Below, one piece after another: positions 46,840 to 57,948 of a stretch of DNA of 64,000 nt. The notes below the pieces were generated by a model, which had not been told where the DNA came from, ran no database searches, and was given only the letters and a program-made list of their open reading frames with translations. Each line of letters opens with the position of its first letter. The stretch's first letter is position 1. This stretch comes from Elymus sibiricus (lineage: Eukaryota; Streptophyta; Magnoliopsida; Poales; Poaceae). A program made the translations under genes and the position numbers. Where the stretch lies: NCBI GenBank assembly GCA_039707655.1, contig CM077674.1, positions 240,237,904-240,301,903 on the forward strand, written 5' to 3'.

Positions 46840-46844
46840 GCGCC

Positions 46845-49289
46845 GGTGGGCCACAACCATCGCCACCGCTCCACCGGGGATGAGCCTGTCACCGACCCCG
46901 ATCGAGCTACGCATGAACAGCAAGATTCCTCGGCGCCTCCTTCCGTGCAGCCGCCTTCGGTCCCACGCGAGGGCCGCACCGCCACGACCTCCTCCTCCCA
47001 TGCTCGCCTGGGCCAGGTGGACGATCAGGCCGCACTGCTCATGGCGCGGGAGCTGCTTCGCTACCGCCCAGCGGATGCTGGGTACGATGCCTGGCTGGGC
47101 CGCATCACCGAGTTCATCACCGCTGCGGGTGAGGCCGCGGCGCCCTCGCTCTCGCTTTGCCCTCCACTGTCTCGCGCTGGGGACGTGGCGCATGGGGCAC
47201 CACCTCCGCTGCCTCTGCGCGCCAACCCCGCCGAGCCTCAGCGGGACCAGCGCGACCTACCTCGCCGACCACAGCCCCGGGCTCAAGATGAGGCGAGCTG
47301 CCAGATCATGCGGCAGGCGCCTTCGGACACGCGGGTGATGCTGGAGCAGCATCGACAGTGCTAGGACCGAGTCATTCAAGACGCTGTGGTGGCCGGGCGC
47401 CAGAACCAGGCTGTACTCATGTATGGCGTCCCGTCGACCGTTGTGGGCTGTCGTGCCTTCACCAGCGAGCTGCATAAGGTGGCGTGTCCCGCGAAGTTCA
47501 GGTCAGAGCTACCCCCATGCTACGATAGCACCCTTGACCCTAGAGAGTTCCTCCAGCTCTACGTGTTGAGCGTAGAGACCGCTGGGGGGACGACAAGGTC
47601 ATGGCTAACTGGCTTCCCATGGCCTTCAAAGACGGCATGCGCTCCTGGCTCCTCAACTTGCCTGAGGAGTCGGTCGACTCCTTAAGCGACCTCTGTGAGC
47701 TGTTTGTCGCCAACTTCAGGGGCTCGCACGACCCCTCCCTCACCATCAACGACCTGAGGCAGGTGAGGCAGCATCCTGATGAGACCCTGCGCAAGTACAT
47801 TCAGTGCTTCAGCCACGTGCTCAACAAGATTCCGCGCACTTGAAACAAGGCCATCATCATGGCGTTCACCAAAGGGGTCAGGGATGTCAAGATGTGCCAG
47901 AAGATCGCCATTAACGACAAGATCACCACCGCCCTGGAGCTGTTCACCATCACCAAAAAATGCGCCAAGGCCGAGGAAGGCCGCCTCTTCATCAACGGTG
48001 ACCCGGATGCCATGGTTGATGACGTGAAGACGAAGGGCAAGGAACCCAAGCGCAAGGGCCCTGCTGTACTCGCGGCTGAGCCATAGCAGAAGCGTAGCCA
48101 AGACCATGACGTCCTTGAGAAGGAGCGCCGCCCATACTGCATCTTCCATGACGCGCACTCCCATAGCATGGAGGACTACCAGGAACTCAAGGCCATCCGT
48201 GACAAGCAAACCGGCCGATGCCCGGTTCGCAACGACCGAAGCTCAGGATGAGGAGGAGGCCGCGGTGGTGGCAGATGGGAGAGCTGCGGTGGCAACCCCC
48301 GCCAAGGGTGGCATTACATGCCTCGCGAGGATGGTTGGCGTGACCTGCCTCGCCAGGATGGTCGGCGGGACCCACCTCAGGAGGAGGGGCGGCGCGATCA
48401 GCCTCGCGGGGGCCCGCGGGACAACGCCGCCCTGCCACCGCTGCCGCCAAGGAGGGATGACAATAACCAGTGTGACGCAGGAGCCGGGGGCTATCAGGAG
48501 CCTTGGGCGATCGCTTACATCCTTGGCGGAGCACACGCCCCGTCATCGAACCGCTTGTTCAAACAGTTCTCTCGTGAGGTTAACGCCGCCCTCCCGAGTC
48601 CAGCGCCCTCGCGGCCCCTCAAGTGGTCGCAGTACCCCATCACCTTCAACGCCAGGGACAGCCTCAAGACTGCGGCCCCATCGGGTACGCTGCCCATGCT
48701 GTGCACCCCGACCATCAGCAACGTCCTGGTCACCAAAACCCTCATGGATGGAGGAGCCGGCCTCAACGTGATCTCAATGCAGGCCTTCGTCTCGCTCCAA
48801 GTGCCCTATGAGTAGCTGATGCCCACCAAGCCTTTCTCCGGGGTGACTTATGGCTCCACCACCCCCTGGGGCAAGTTCACCTCCCGATCACCTTCGACAC
48901 CCGTGACAACTACCACACCGATCTCATCGACTTTGACATGGCGCACATTGGCCTCCCGTACAATGCAATCCTGGGGTACCATGTGCTCGACAAGTTCATG
49001 GCAGCGGTACACCATGGCTACAACGTCCTCAAGATCTCGGGCTGCAGTGGCGTCATCACCATCGCCTGCGAAGAGGAGGACGCGGCTTACACCCTCGAGC
49101 ACGCGTACAAGGCTGCTGCAGCAGAGCACTATGATGGTGAGGGAGGCGCTGAGCCTCACAAGGCAGTGCCCCCCCAAGAAGAAGCAGCTGCTACCTATCC
49201 CGGACTGCGTTGAGGCCAAGGAGGTGACACCTGCCATCAACACGGCAAGCCCTACGCCGGCGACAGGCGCCCGCCTGCCCCTCGCATAG
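46845..49289 (+). pseudogene. Gag-protease of the outer Tat-like element, broken
   Basis: The frame resumes from 39528. Gag core: FRSELPPCYDSTLDPREFLQLY (about 47500), then MANWLPMAFKDGMRSWLLNLPEESV (about 47600-47675) and LRKYIQCFSHVLNKIP, typical Retrotrans_gag. The zinc segment near 48139-48180 reads CIFH...H...DY, so the final Cys is Tyr. The protease lies at about 48600-49200: LKWSQYPITFNARDS, the active-site stretch TLMDGGAGLNVISM (about 48740-48780), then LPYNAILGYHVLDKFMA. Stops include TAG at 47362-47364, TGA near 47841 and TAG near 48085; shifts occur near 47585, 48210 and 48820. It is related to the gag at 62613-63458. Confidence 0.82.
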
Positions 49290-49439
49290 GAAAGCGCGCC
49301 CAGTGCCTCTTTCGGGTCAGGCTCGGGGGCTCCCGTCTGGAGAGTTTCTGACCTGGCCAGCATAACGAAGGAGGAGCTTGGGCACCACTTGGAGGCATGC
49401 CACAGTGCATGCCTTGGCAGACAAGGAGCAAGGGGACGG

Positions 49440-49620
49440 ATGAGCCTCGACATCGTTGGGCTCAACAGGGCTAGCTCGCGAGGCGTCTTCAGGCTTCCAC
49501 TGGGCGGTCCTGGCAGCGGCGACGTTGTAGGACGCATATATATGCCTTTTGGCCTCGGGAACGCCGAAGACACCTTCCGAAGACTGGCTCAGCTCGCGAC
49601 CGCACCTTGCGAGGAGTCGA
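49440..49620 (+). pseudogene. Reverse transcriptase scrap
   Basis: Within the frame 49389-49820 the residues GRIYMPFGLGNAEDTFRRL (about 49530-49590) match the conserved RT block MPFGLxNAxxTFxRxM. Nothing else of RT, RNase H or integrase is recognised before or after. It is best read as the trace of a deleted pol region. Confidence 0.6.
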
Positions 49621-49629
49621 GCCCTCGCG

Positions 49630-49942
49630 GGCCCCTGGAGCCTCAGGATCTGGAAGGCACGTCAGACTCGGACTGCCATGACCCCGCCAAGCAATCCGAC
49701 GCAGCGCAATCACCAGGTGATGTTTTGATTTGTTCAAGAGAGGGCACCCTCCGGGCTGCATTAACCTCAAGACGGCACGGGCCTGTCCCTGCCACGTCCC
49801 CGTTTTTGGTTGTGTACTAAGACTTGATCGTTTCCTTGGAGATTATGATATTTTCCTAAAACCTGTGTTTACTAACCCATGATTTTTTGGAGTCGCCGCC
49901 CACACCTCTGATCCTGCTCTTGGCCGCCCCGTGAGCAAGAAC
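49630..49942. other. Unassigned internal segment of the outer Tat-like element
   Basis: No family-level match is seen. The segment joins the RT scrap to the first tandem array. Confidence 0.5.
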
Positions 49943-50410
49943 TAGACACGGCGTCTGTGCTCGGGTCCGTCCCTGCAGCGTTGAAAAACCCAAGCGACTG
50001 AGCTCTGTCTCGTGGGCTGGTCCCATGCATGACACCTCCTGTGGTCCTTGGTGTCTAGGCCTTCCCAAAGGTGGCTCGAGCGGGAGGGTGGGGGCACGGT
50101 TCAACTTCCAGCACTCCTGGGGGGAGCTAGGCACGGCGTCTGTGCTCGGGTCCGTCCCTGCAGCACTGATAAATCCAAGTGATCGAGCTCTGTCTCACGG
50201 GTTGGCCCCGTGCACGTCACCTCCTATGGTCCTTGGTGTCTTGGCCCCTTAGGGGTTTATTCCATGAAGGAGGCCAGCACGACGTCTGTGCTCGGGTACG
50301 TCCCTGCAGCGTCACTAAATCCGATCGACCGAGCTATGTCTGTCGGGCTGACCCCGCACATGTCACCTCCTGAGGTCATCAGTGTTGCGCCTCTGGGCTG
50401 AAGGCTCCCT
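49943..50410. repeat. Tandem array A, three degenerate units
   Basis: Units begin at about 49943, 50128 and 50274 with the shared start (acggcgtctgtgctcgggt) and the later block tggtccttggtgtct in the first two. Spacing is about 185 and 147 bp. The units have diverged by substitutions and length changes. Confidence 0.8.
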
Positions 50411-50870
50411 CATGAGCATGACAAACATGGTGCAACCCACCTGAAGGCTGAGGAAGGAGCTCCTGAGCCTTGTGCCTGGTTTTCTGACCCCTCAGTTATC
50501 GCCGCCCGTGGCCCTCTCACATAAAATGGAGGTTGGGGCTGTACACGCCCCAGGGTCCCCTGCTGCGCCACTCCTCGGCCTCGGGAGGGCCCCCGCCCAC
50601 GCCTAGTGGAAGCCCCATGCTCCGCGCAGGGTGAGTCACCGATCAGAACCAACGCCTCCCACAAGGCGCTTGTTCGCCTCCTTCCCCTCGGCCCCACGCG
50701 AGCGGGGGCTGGACGTGGGTGCCTGTGCCCGAGCTGGTCTCGCCCACGCCACCTCACCAAGGCCCTTGGTGTCTCGTCTCCTCGCGTGGCGCCTAGGGAT
50801 AAGCTTGCGGGCGCGCACACCATTTGTCATCTAAGGTAAAGTTCCCTCCGCGCATGGAACACTCGCAAGG

Positions 50871-51420
50871 GCCGCTTGAGCGTCAAGGGGGGCCACCTGA
50901 GCATCGTGACTCAGGGGCTTAACTGGCTTCCCGGAGCCCCTCCCCACTGGTCCGCCAAGGCATATCGCATTGCGGCCTGCCGGCCCAGGGATGGCGGAGG
51001 TATGCACGGGGGCTGGGCCCTGCCAACATAGAGTGTGCGTCGCGGAGTTTTCCTTGCAGTTGTCGCTTGAGCGTCAAGGGGGGCCACCTGAGCATCGCGA
51101 CTCAGGGGCTTAACTGGCTTCCCAGAGCCCCTCCCCCACTGGGTCCGCCAAGGCATATCGCATTGTGGCCTGCCGGCCCAGTGACGGCGGAGGCACACAT
51201 GGGGGCTGGGCCCTGTCGACGTAGAGTGCGCGTCACGGAGTTTTCCTTGCAGTTACCGCTTGGGCGTCAAGGGGGGCCACCTGAGCATCGTGACTCAGGG
51301 GCTTAACTGGCTTCCTGGAGCCCCTCCCCCACTGGGTCTGCCAAGGCATATCACATTGCGGCCTGCCAGCCCAGTGACGGTGGAGGCACGCAGGGGGGCT
51401 GGGCCCTGCCGACGAAGAGC
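50871..51420. repeat. Tandem array B, three units of about 192 bp
   Basis: Units begin at 50871, 51062 and 51255 (gccgcttgagcgtcaagggg or close variants), giving periods of 191 and 193 bp; the third is cut short near 51420. They are highly similar. Hypervariable tandem arrays in the 3' untranslated region are known for Tat-lineage elements. Confidence 0.9.
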
Positions 51421-51512
51421 ATCAAGGAAAACAAGGGAAAGAAATCACATACACAAGCAAATACTACTCATCATTAAAGAGTTCACCCAGACTTAAGTAC
51501 CATCTGACACCC

Positions 51513-53372
51513 TCACGAGGAGGGACTGTTTTGATGCAGGAAATTAAAAAGTAAATTACAAGGAGCAGGAGGCGGAGGCACCGCATCATCCACCACCGCC
51601 GCGTCTCCGGCGTCGTCATCATCGTCGACCTCATCGCTGTCGTTGGCAGGGGAGAACTTCTCGGCAAGCGGCACCAAGGGTTGAGCCAGAGGAGCTTGGG
51701 GCATCGGTGCGGTGCTCGAGCGGCCTGAGGAAGCGCTGACTTGGCTCGGGTCGCCGCCACGCCCCTCCAGGCCTTGGCCAAGGATAGGCGGTCCACCCGG
51801 AGGACCGGTCGGCGTCACCACGGCGGCGGTCCTCCTCCTCCTCTTCTTCACCTGGTGACTGCGGAGGAGAAGGGGATCAGCCAGAGCAATTGAAGGTGGA
51901 CACAACATGAGGCAAGGGTGGAAACTTACTCATCTCCAGTGGACCAAGCCGTCCCCTTGCGCGGGGCAGGAAGAGCCACCTTGCTGCGGATGGAGGTCGT
52001 GGCTGAGTCCTTGTGAGAGCGCCCGACGTGGCCCTCAGGGCCTGCAGGCTGCTCCTTCCTCTTCCCAAGGGCCTGGGGGCTCCCCCCAGAGGATGCAGCG
52101 GTCTCAGCGATTACCTCTCCGCTGCTGGATTGGGCTCCAGCCCCCGTGGCATGAGAGGTTGCCGGGCTCGGAGCGACGTCGCCCCCCGCACCCGTGGGGC
52201 GCAGAAGCATGGCCTTAGGGACCATGGTGGCGTCATTTTCTCCCCTCACTACGCGGCACGCGGGCGTGCAGTGACCATGTGGAGATGGCCGGCTGGTGGT
52301 CTACCATGGCCTCCGAGTCCTCGGCGTCGCTGCCGTCGCTCTCCCCACTGCCATCGTCGCTGCTGCCCTCTCCACTGTCGCGCTCAGGCGAGGACCCAAC
52401 CGGGATGGAGACCACCGCCAGACCGATGATCCCGCTCTTGTCAAAGACAGGCATCTCCTTGACCAGCCTCTCCTTGTTGGCAAGGCTGTATAGGGGGGAC
52501 GCGGCCACGGGGAGCTCCCCGGGGACGGTGCCGAGTAGGAACGTCAGGATCCTCTCGATATCCCTGACCCCCAGGCCGGCGCGCTGTAGCCTCATCATGT
52601 CACCAGGGCTATCGAATTCCCAGAGGGGTCGTGGACGCCTCTGGAGAGGAGCGATGCGCTATGCCAGGAACTCCTTGACGATCACCGGCCCGGACAGCTG
52701 CGCCCTGCCGTGAGCGGCGATCCACGCCAGGATAGGCTGAGCTCGTAGGTCGGTGAGCTCTGTGGATTTCCACCCGGCATGCTGCATAGGTAGGGACGTG
52801 GGGACCTCCAGGAGTGGGTGCGCTTCCTTCACGTCCATGAGGACCCAGTGATTATGATAGGCCTCTGCCTTCTTCCCGGCCCTCAGGTGGATTTCAGCCT
52901 TCTCCTTCCTCTTGACCTCGACAAAGGAGACGCAAGCGGCGCAACACTTGTCGCTAGTGAAGCGCAAGCTGAAGAAGTGGCGGAAGAGCGCCACTGAAGG
53001 CCGCACCCCCACAAAGGCCTCGCAGTAGAAGGCAAAGACGGACAGGAGCAGGATGGAATTGGGCTGGAGGTGAAGCGCTTGAATCTGGTAACGGGTGAGA
53101 ATGGCGAAGAAGAATGGCGAGAATGGAGGGGCCAGCCCAGAAATGATGCTGTGGAAATAGAAGGGGAAGGCGGTCTCCCCCACATCGCGCCGGTCCGTCG
53201 AGCCCACCCAGAGCTTGGTCGAGCCCCCCGCGTTGGTGGAATCGGCCAAGAGAGGCCCCGCGGGGAGCATGGCTTCCATTATGGTGATGACGGAAGGAGG
53301 AAGCGTGGGCTCGACGTCCCCGGAGCTCGCGGTGGGGGCCGTGGCCTTTGATTTCTTGCTGGTCAGTGCCAT
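51513..53372 (-). pseudogene. Antisense PF04195-like gene, outer Tat-like element
   Basis: The ATG at 53372 (MALTSKKSKATAPT) opens a frame to 52659. It carries the PF04195-like domain: FYFHSIISGLAPPFSPFF, ALHLQPNSILLLSVFAFYCEAF, then VALFRHFFSLRF and HNHWVLMDV. One stop (near 52663) separates it from the next segment (52598-52233), which ends in a Ser/Asp/Gly-rich stretch. A further block (52249-51926) leads to a likely intron (GTAAGT near 51933 to CCGCAG near 51870), then a basic KKRRRR segment and a Pro- and Asp-rich tail ending at 51513. The coiled coil of the inner copy is missing, so this version is shorter. No TATA box is clear upstream (53373-53650). Function unknown. Confidence 0.72.
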
Positions 53373-53652
53373 CGGCGTGCTGGTGAGGCAAGGAGGAAGA
53401 CGATGAGCTGCTAGATTGGATCTGGAGTGGCTCCTTTCGGAAGTAGGGGGACTATGGAAAGGATGAGATTTGAGGGAAGGCAATGATGGCCTGGCCTTGC
53501 GCACATGCTTTATGTTAGCCTGAGCAGTTGCCGAGGCGTCACAAGGAGTGAAGGCGCCCCGCACCCCGGGGTGCGCCACCCGTCGCATGGGCCCGCGGGC
53601 GGTTGGAGCCTGTGTCCCTTTGTCCCAACGGCTAGCTGGGCCAAAGCGGCAC

Positions 53653-53667
53653 GGCCTCGGGGGCTAC
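53653..53667 (+). other. Polypurine tract of the outer Tat-like element
   Basis: ggcctcgggggctac lies directly before the 3' LTR. It shares GGGGGCTAC with the inner element and with both Fatima-like elements. Confidence 0.65.
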
Positions 53668-54481
53668 TGCCGGGGCACTGGGACCGGGGGTGCCCTGGCC
53701 CGTCTGCCCGCGGCCCATGAGTCGGCCCTTCGGAAAACCCCCATGTGGCAGAAGGGTTTTGCGAGGAAGCCCCCACGAGGCTGGTCGCCCTGCGAAGGAT
53801 TGCCCCAGGAGGGCATCAGGTGAACCGACCAATTGGCCCACTTGAAGGTACCTCACGAGGGCCGCCCCTCGGGAGGATTGGTCAAGGATGGGCGTCGTTG
53901 TCTTCCCCCACGTGGGTGACGCGCGCCATGGCAGGCGCGGACAGAGAAGGTACTGGGCAGCATGGACAGAGAGGTTTTCCTCTTTGGTGCTAAAGGGGAG
54001 GGGGTGGCTCGCCTATTCCCAAAGCCGCCCCCAAAGCATTCCCGATCGATGCAAGGGAGCCAAAGCAAAGGACCGTCAAGGCCGAGGTCATCGCGGAGCC
54101 CATGAGTACGTCATGGTGGGAAGCTTTGCAGGGACGAAGACCACCTTTTGTCTGGATAGCTGTCCATCTTGTCTCCCTTCAAACTGCCCGTTGTGGTGAC
54201 CCTTTTCCTGCCGAATGTTTTCGAGGAAGAGAGGCCTGGGGCACGTATAAGATAGGGCGAGCACCACACATTGTAGACACCTTCCCCAGAACCAAGATAA
54301 TCTAGACAAGCAGGAGTAGGGTATTACGCCCCGGCGGCCTGAACCTGGGTAAACCACCGTGTCGCTTGTTCATCGTTTCCGGCGAGTGCTTCTGTGAGGT
54401 TGAGAGGTAGCCTAGGGTTGAAGAATGAGCGCTCCCCAGAGTTCAAACCTCTCTAGGGTCTGCGGAGCCTAGAATCCGACA
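53668..54481 (+). repeat. 3' LTR of the outer Tat-like element
   Basis: The 814-bp LTR starts TGCCGGGGCACTGGG (the second dinucleotide differs from the 5' copy) and ends CCGACA. The target duplication ttatc follows. Confidence 0.93.
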
Positions 54482-54486
54482 TTATC

Positions 54487-56088
54487 CCTGTAGCGTAGCT
54501 AGTCAGTTGTGGGATTACCGAGGGTGATTCCTCTTTCACCACCTCCAATGATGCCTCTATCATGCAACCCCTCAAGTGTGAACCCATCGAGGGTGATTCC
54601 TCCAGGTTCACCTTGACGATGACATCAAGTAGAAATCTAGCGAGGGTGATTCCTTTGATTTCCCCTTTGATGTTATGGACACACGGTTACCTTGGACTTT
54701 ACTTCAGTCCCCTGTTGATGCCGGGTCAGCCTTGAGAGGTACCCGTGAGAGATGTGGTGTCGGGTTGACCATGAGGGTACCCGCGAGATAATTATGTGGC
54801 ACGGCCGGGCATTCCTAGCCCTTGTCGTAAGTCCACAAGATGGGACGATGGGACCATAGATCATGGATCACTGCTCGCCTCCGCGCACTACCAAGTCACT
54901 AATGGTTTGGATATTTGATCTGAGTAGGCCTCTAGCCTTTTCGCACTAACCACCACGCGGGAATAAGTATGGGCACTCTTCATCATACATTCTCCGAAAG
55001 CTCTTCGGATGTCAGCGACTGAGCGGCGCGCCCGGTTGGACGTAGGCACCTGCGCTTGTATTGAGGGGTGGTAGTCTGCTCCAGCCACATACGCAACGTG
55101 CAGGAGTGCAAAGGGTGATGGGCCCAAGACCCCCGAGCACTTAGGATTTACACCAGCGTGCCGGCCTCTCTGATGAGCCTAGGTAGGACTACAGCGTGTC
55201 GATCAACAAAGGTCGGGCATGACCCAGAAAAGTATGTCCGGCCAAAGTTAATCGAGCGTGTTGGGTAAAGCTGGTGCACCCCTGCATGGAAGTTAATCTA
55301 TTTGAATAGTCGTGTCCACGGTAACAGACGCTCGGAGTTGTATCCTGATCTAATACAACTAGAACTGGTTACTTGAGTCATTGATTAGATATGATGGCTC
55401 CGGGATCGCTTTCTCACAGGGAGTCGAGGAAGGATCTCTGGGCGTTACTACAATATAAAAATGTTACTATATACATGTTGTTATACTCTCTTTTATTGTT
55501 GCAAGATGCTAGACTTCGATAGGCTAGGCCTTCCCCTCTATTCTGGCATTCTGCAGTACAGTCCACAGATACAACCCCTTCCTCGATACTGATGCATACT
55601 TAGTATAGATCTGATGTAAGTCTTGTGAGTACTTTGGATGAGTACTCACGGTTGCTTTGCTACCCCTTTTCCCCTCTACCCGATTGCTGCAACCAGATGA
55701 CGGAGTCCAGGAGCCAGTTGATCTCGTCGATGACTACTACTACCCTGACGGAGCTTACTACTACATGGAGAGCACCGACGGCCAGGAGTAGATAGGAGGC
55801 TCCCAGGCAGGAGGCCTGCACCTCTTTGATCTGTGTATCTTTGTTTTGCTAGCCTTCTTAAGGAAGACTTGTTTACTTATGTCTGTACTCAGATATTTTT
55901 GCTTCCGTTGACTCGTTTGTATTCGAGCTTATGTATTTGAGCCCTCGAGGCCCTTGGCTTGTAATATAAAGCTTGTATTATTTTACTTTGTGTTTAGAGT
56001 TGTGTTGTGATATCTTTCCGTGAGTCTCTGATCTTGATCGTGTACACTTGCGTGTATGATTAGTGCATGATCAAGTCGGGGCATCACA
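54487..56088 (+). repeat. Long LTR (Tekay-like), piece 3 of 3
   Basis: This is the last part of the 4.1-kb LTR, ending GGCATCACA at 56088. The block 54500-54660 has a repeated gagggtgattcct motif (54519, 54590, 54640). A coding-like segment at about 55698-55790 follows a possible acceptor (GCTGCAACCAG) and reads DDYYYPDGAYYYMES before a stop. An AT-rich region follows, probably holding the poly(A) signal. No host gene is recognised. Confidence 0.78.
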
Positions 56089-56091
56089 AGA

Positions 56092-56104
56092 TGGTATCAG
56101 AGCC
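56092..56104 (+). other. Primer binding site, initiator tRNA-Met
   Basis: tggtatcagagcc, 3 bp after the LTR end, matches the complement of the initiator tRNA-Met 3' end, the usual primer of chromoviruses. It fixes 6362-56088 as a 5' LTR in plus orientation. Confidence 0.85.
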
Positions 56105-56296
56105 AACTGCCTGTAGGAAGCCCCTTTCCAAGTGTTGGCCAAAGTTGAGTCTAGTCTTTGAAAAACTATTTAACTAACATTGTTTTGTGGCTTATGGGCC
56201 CACATCGCAAATGGGTGGTATTAGGATCTTTTGTTCCTCTCCTATACTTTGGGATTCTGATATCTCTTCTTTTCGGGTTAAAGATTTTACTAACTC
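56105..56296 (+). other. Start of the internal region of the long-LTR element
   Basis: About 190 bp of untranslated leader follow the primer site. The sequence is cut at 56297 by CACTA 2 (possible 3-bp target site ctc at 56294-56296). Gag is not reached. Confidence 0.65.
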
Positions 56297-57720
56297 CACT
56301 ACAAAAAAACACTTCCGCGATAATACGTCTTTGTCACAGTAGGTCAGTTTTTCTGTCATGCTTGTACATCCATGATGATTTTATGATAGAATCAAGATAG
56401 TCATACCTGTGCGGTCGTAGAAGTGTTTGATGACAATACTGAAATTATCATCACGGAAGTGTCCACTTCCATGATGATATACGGTGTGTCATGGAAGTGT
56501 TTTCGTCAAGGGCAACCGACATGTGGCATCCACTGTAACGGGTCGCCGTTAAGCTATCGGGTTTGGTTTTGGATCCGATAACCCGTTAACTGCCGCAACC
56601 AAGGGTGATTTTCCACGTGTGAAATTCTCATTTGCCAAAGGATCCATGTGTCATCTCGGCGTTACGACAAATGTCATTCATCCAATGGATGAGATGCGCC
56701 TATGAAACAGCAACACGTGGCATGGCCCAGTGGTGACCCATTTAGATTTATAAGGCCGGCCCACTTGACTTGGTCAAAACTTAATGGGCCGGCCCAGTTA
56801 AAGCCTGTTAACGACCTGTTTGAAAAAAGCCCATTTTATGGCCCGGGAATGCCCGGCATGTATTGGCCTTTTCAAATTCAGCCCATTGGGGTCATGTGGG
56901 CCGTTCAATAAGATTCTAGCCCGCTGATACTTTCGGCCCATGTGTGGCCCATCACATATTTGGGCCCATAATAGGCATTTAGTCTCTCTTGGCCCGTTAA
57001 TGGCATGTGGAGATTGTGGCTCGTAAAGAGCAGCACATGGCCTTGAACCCATTAACGCATTTTATTATTCCGCCCCCTAAAGAACAATAATTGGCTTTTG
57101 ACCCATTAACGGCCCGTGGTGGTTGTAGCCCATAATGGACAGTAAATGGGCCATTTTCTCTAATATCTACCTTTCGGCCTTTTAGCGGCCCGTTAAACTT
57201 TTGGGCCTTTTCCTGGCCTGTGTAACTTTCGGCCTGTTAACAGTTAACATTTCATTTCGGCCCTCTATGGATTGACGTGACATCTAGCCTATTAAGGGCC
57301 CATGTTCTATAGGTCAGAATACCAGCCCACCCTCACATTGGGCCTGTTAAAGGCCCGCGTAGTATGTCGCCGCCTTCATGGGCCAAGATAGCATGGGATT
57401 TTAACAACCCAACATGTTAATGGTCCGGCACAAGTCTTTGGTCGGTTTGGCCTGCTAAAGGCCCATGGGCTTCCCAGCAAATTAAGGCACGAAGATTTCT
57501 TTCGGCTTGCTATGGCCCATTAAGGACGTAGTGGAGTTTCAGCCTTTTAAGGGTCCGTGTTATGTATGGACCATATTACGGCCAGATGATTATGGCCAGA
57601 TATTTTCAATGGGATATAGGTCCATTAAAGTTCAATAGGTCGTTCTGGACCAGCTCAATTATGAGCTGTTATGCCTCAGGGCCATTTCACGTGATTTGGC
57701 CCATTAGCCTCCTATGATGC
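56297..57720. repeat. CACTA 2 terminal and subterminal repeat region
   Basis: From about 56760 to 57720 there are more than a dozen copies of a motif close to GGCCCGTTAA, in both orientations (for example near 56800, 56993, 57050, 57105, 57190, 57235, 57345, 57450, 57515). By analogy with En/Spm these are probable binding sites of the element's ORF2 or TNPA-type protein. No coding sequence is seen. Confidence 0.75.
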
Positions 57721-57948
57721 TTTCTGCCTACAAGCAGACCGATGAAACCAAAAACATTAACTAAACCTACACTATACAAAAATGGCTTGTTGTTTTCTAC
57801 AACCAGTCACTGCCCATTAAGAACAAATGATGTATCAAAACTAAACAAATTACAGACATATAACAAAAGACTGGTCCGACAGATAAATGCACCATAGGAA
57901 GTTCAGAAGTTCAGAAGCTCAGATCATTAAAGCCTGACTGGTACGTTT

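Larger units (their letters stand above)
38585..54481 (+). mobile_element. Tat-like non-autonomous Gypsy element, outer
   Basis: It has perfect target duplications ttatc (38580-38584, 54482-54486) and LTRs of about 813 bp at 38585-39396 and 53668-54481. Without the inner element it is about 8.6 kb. The order is LTR, primer site, gag, protease, a scrap of RT, two tandem-repeat arrays, an antisense PF04195-like gene on the minus strand, polypurine tract, LTR. There is no functional pol. The same plan is seen in the Fatima-like elements. Placement in the Tat-like group is an inference from the PBS, polypurine tract, protease and antisense gene. Confidence 0.92.

Noticed and set aside
50871..51420. 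Possible CRISPR-like array
   Set aside because: Units are contiguous 192-bp tandem copies without unique spacers, within a plant retroelement.
56092..56104. tRNA-Met gene fragment
   Set aside because: Only the 13-base primer-site complement is present, directly after an LTR.
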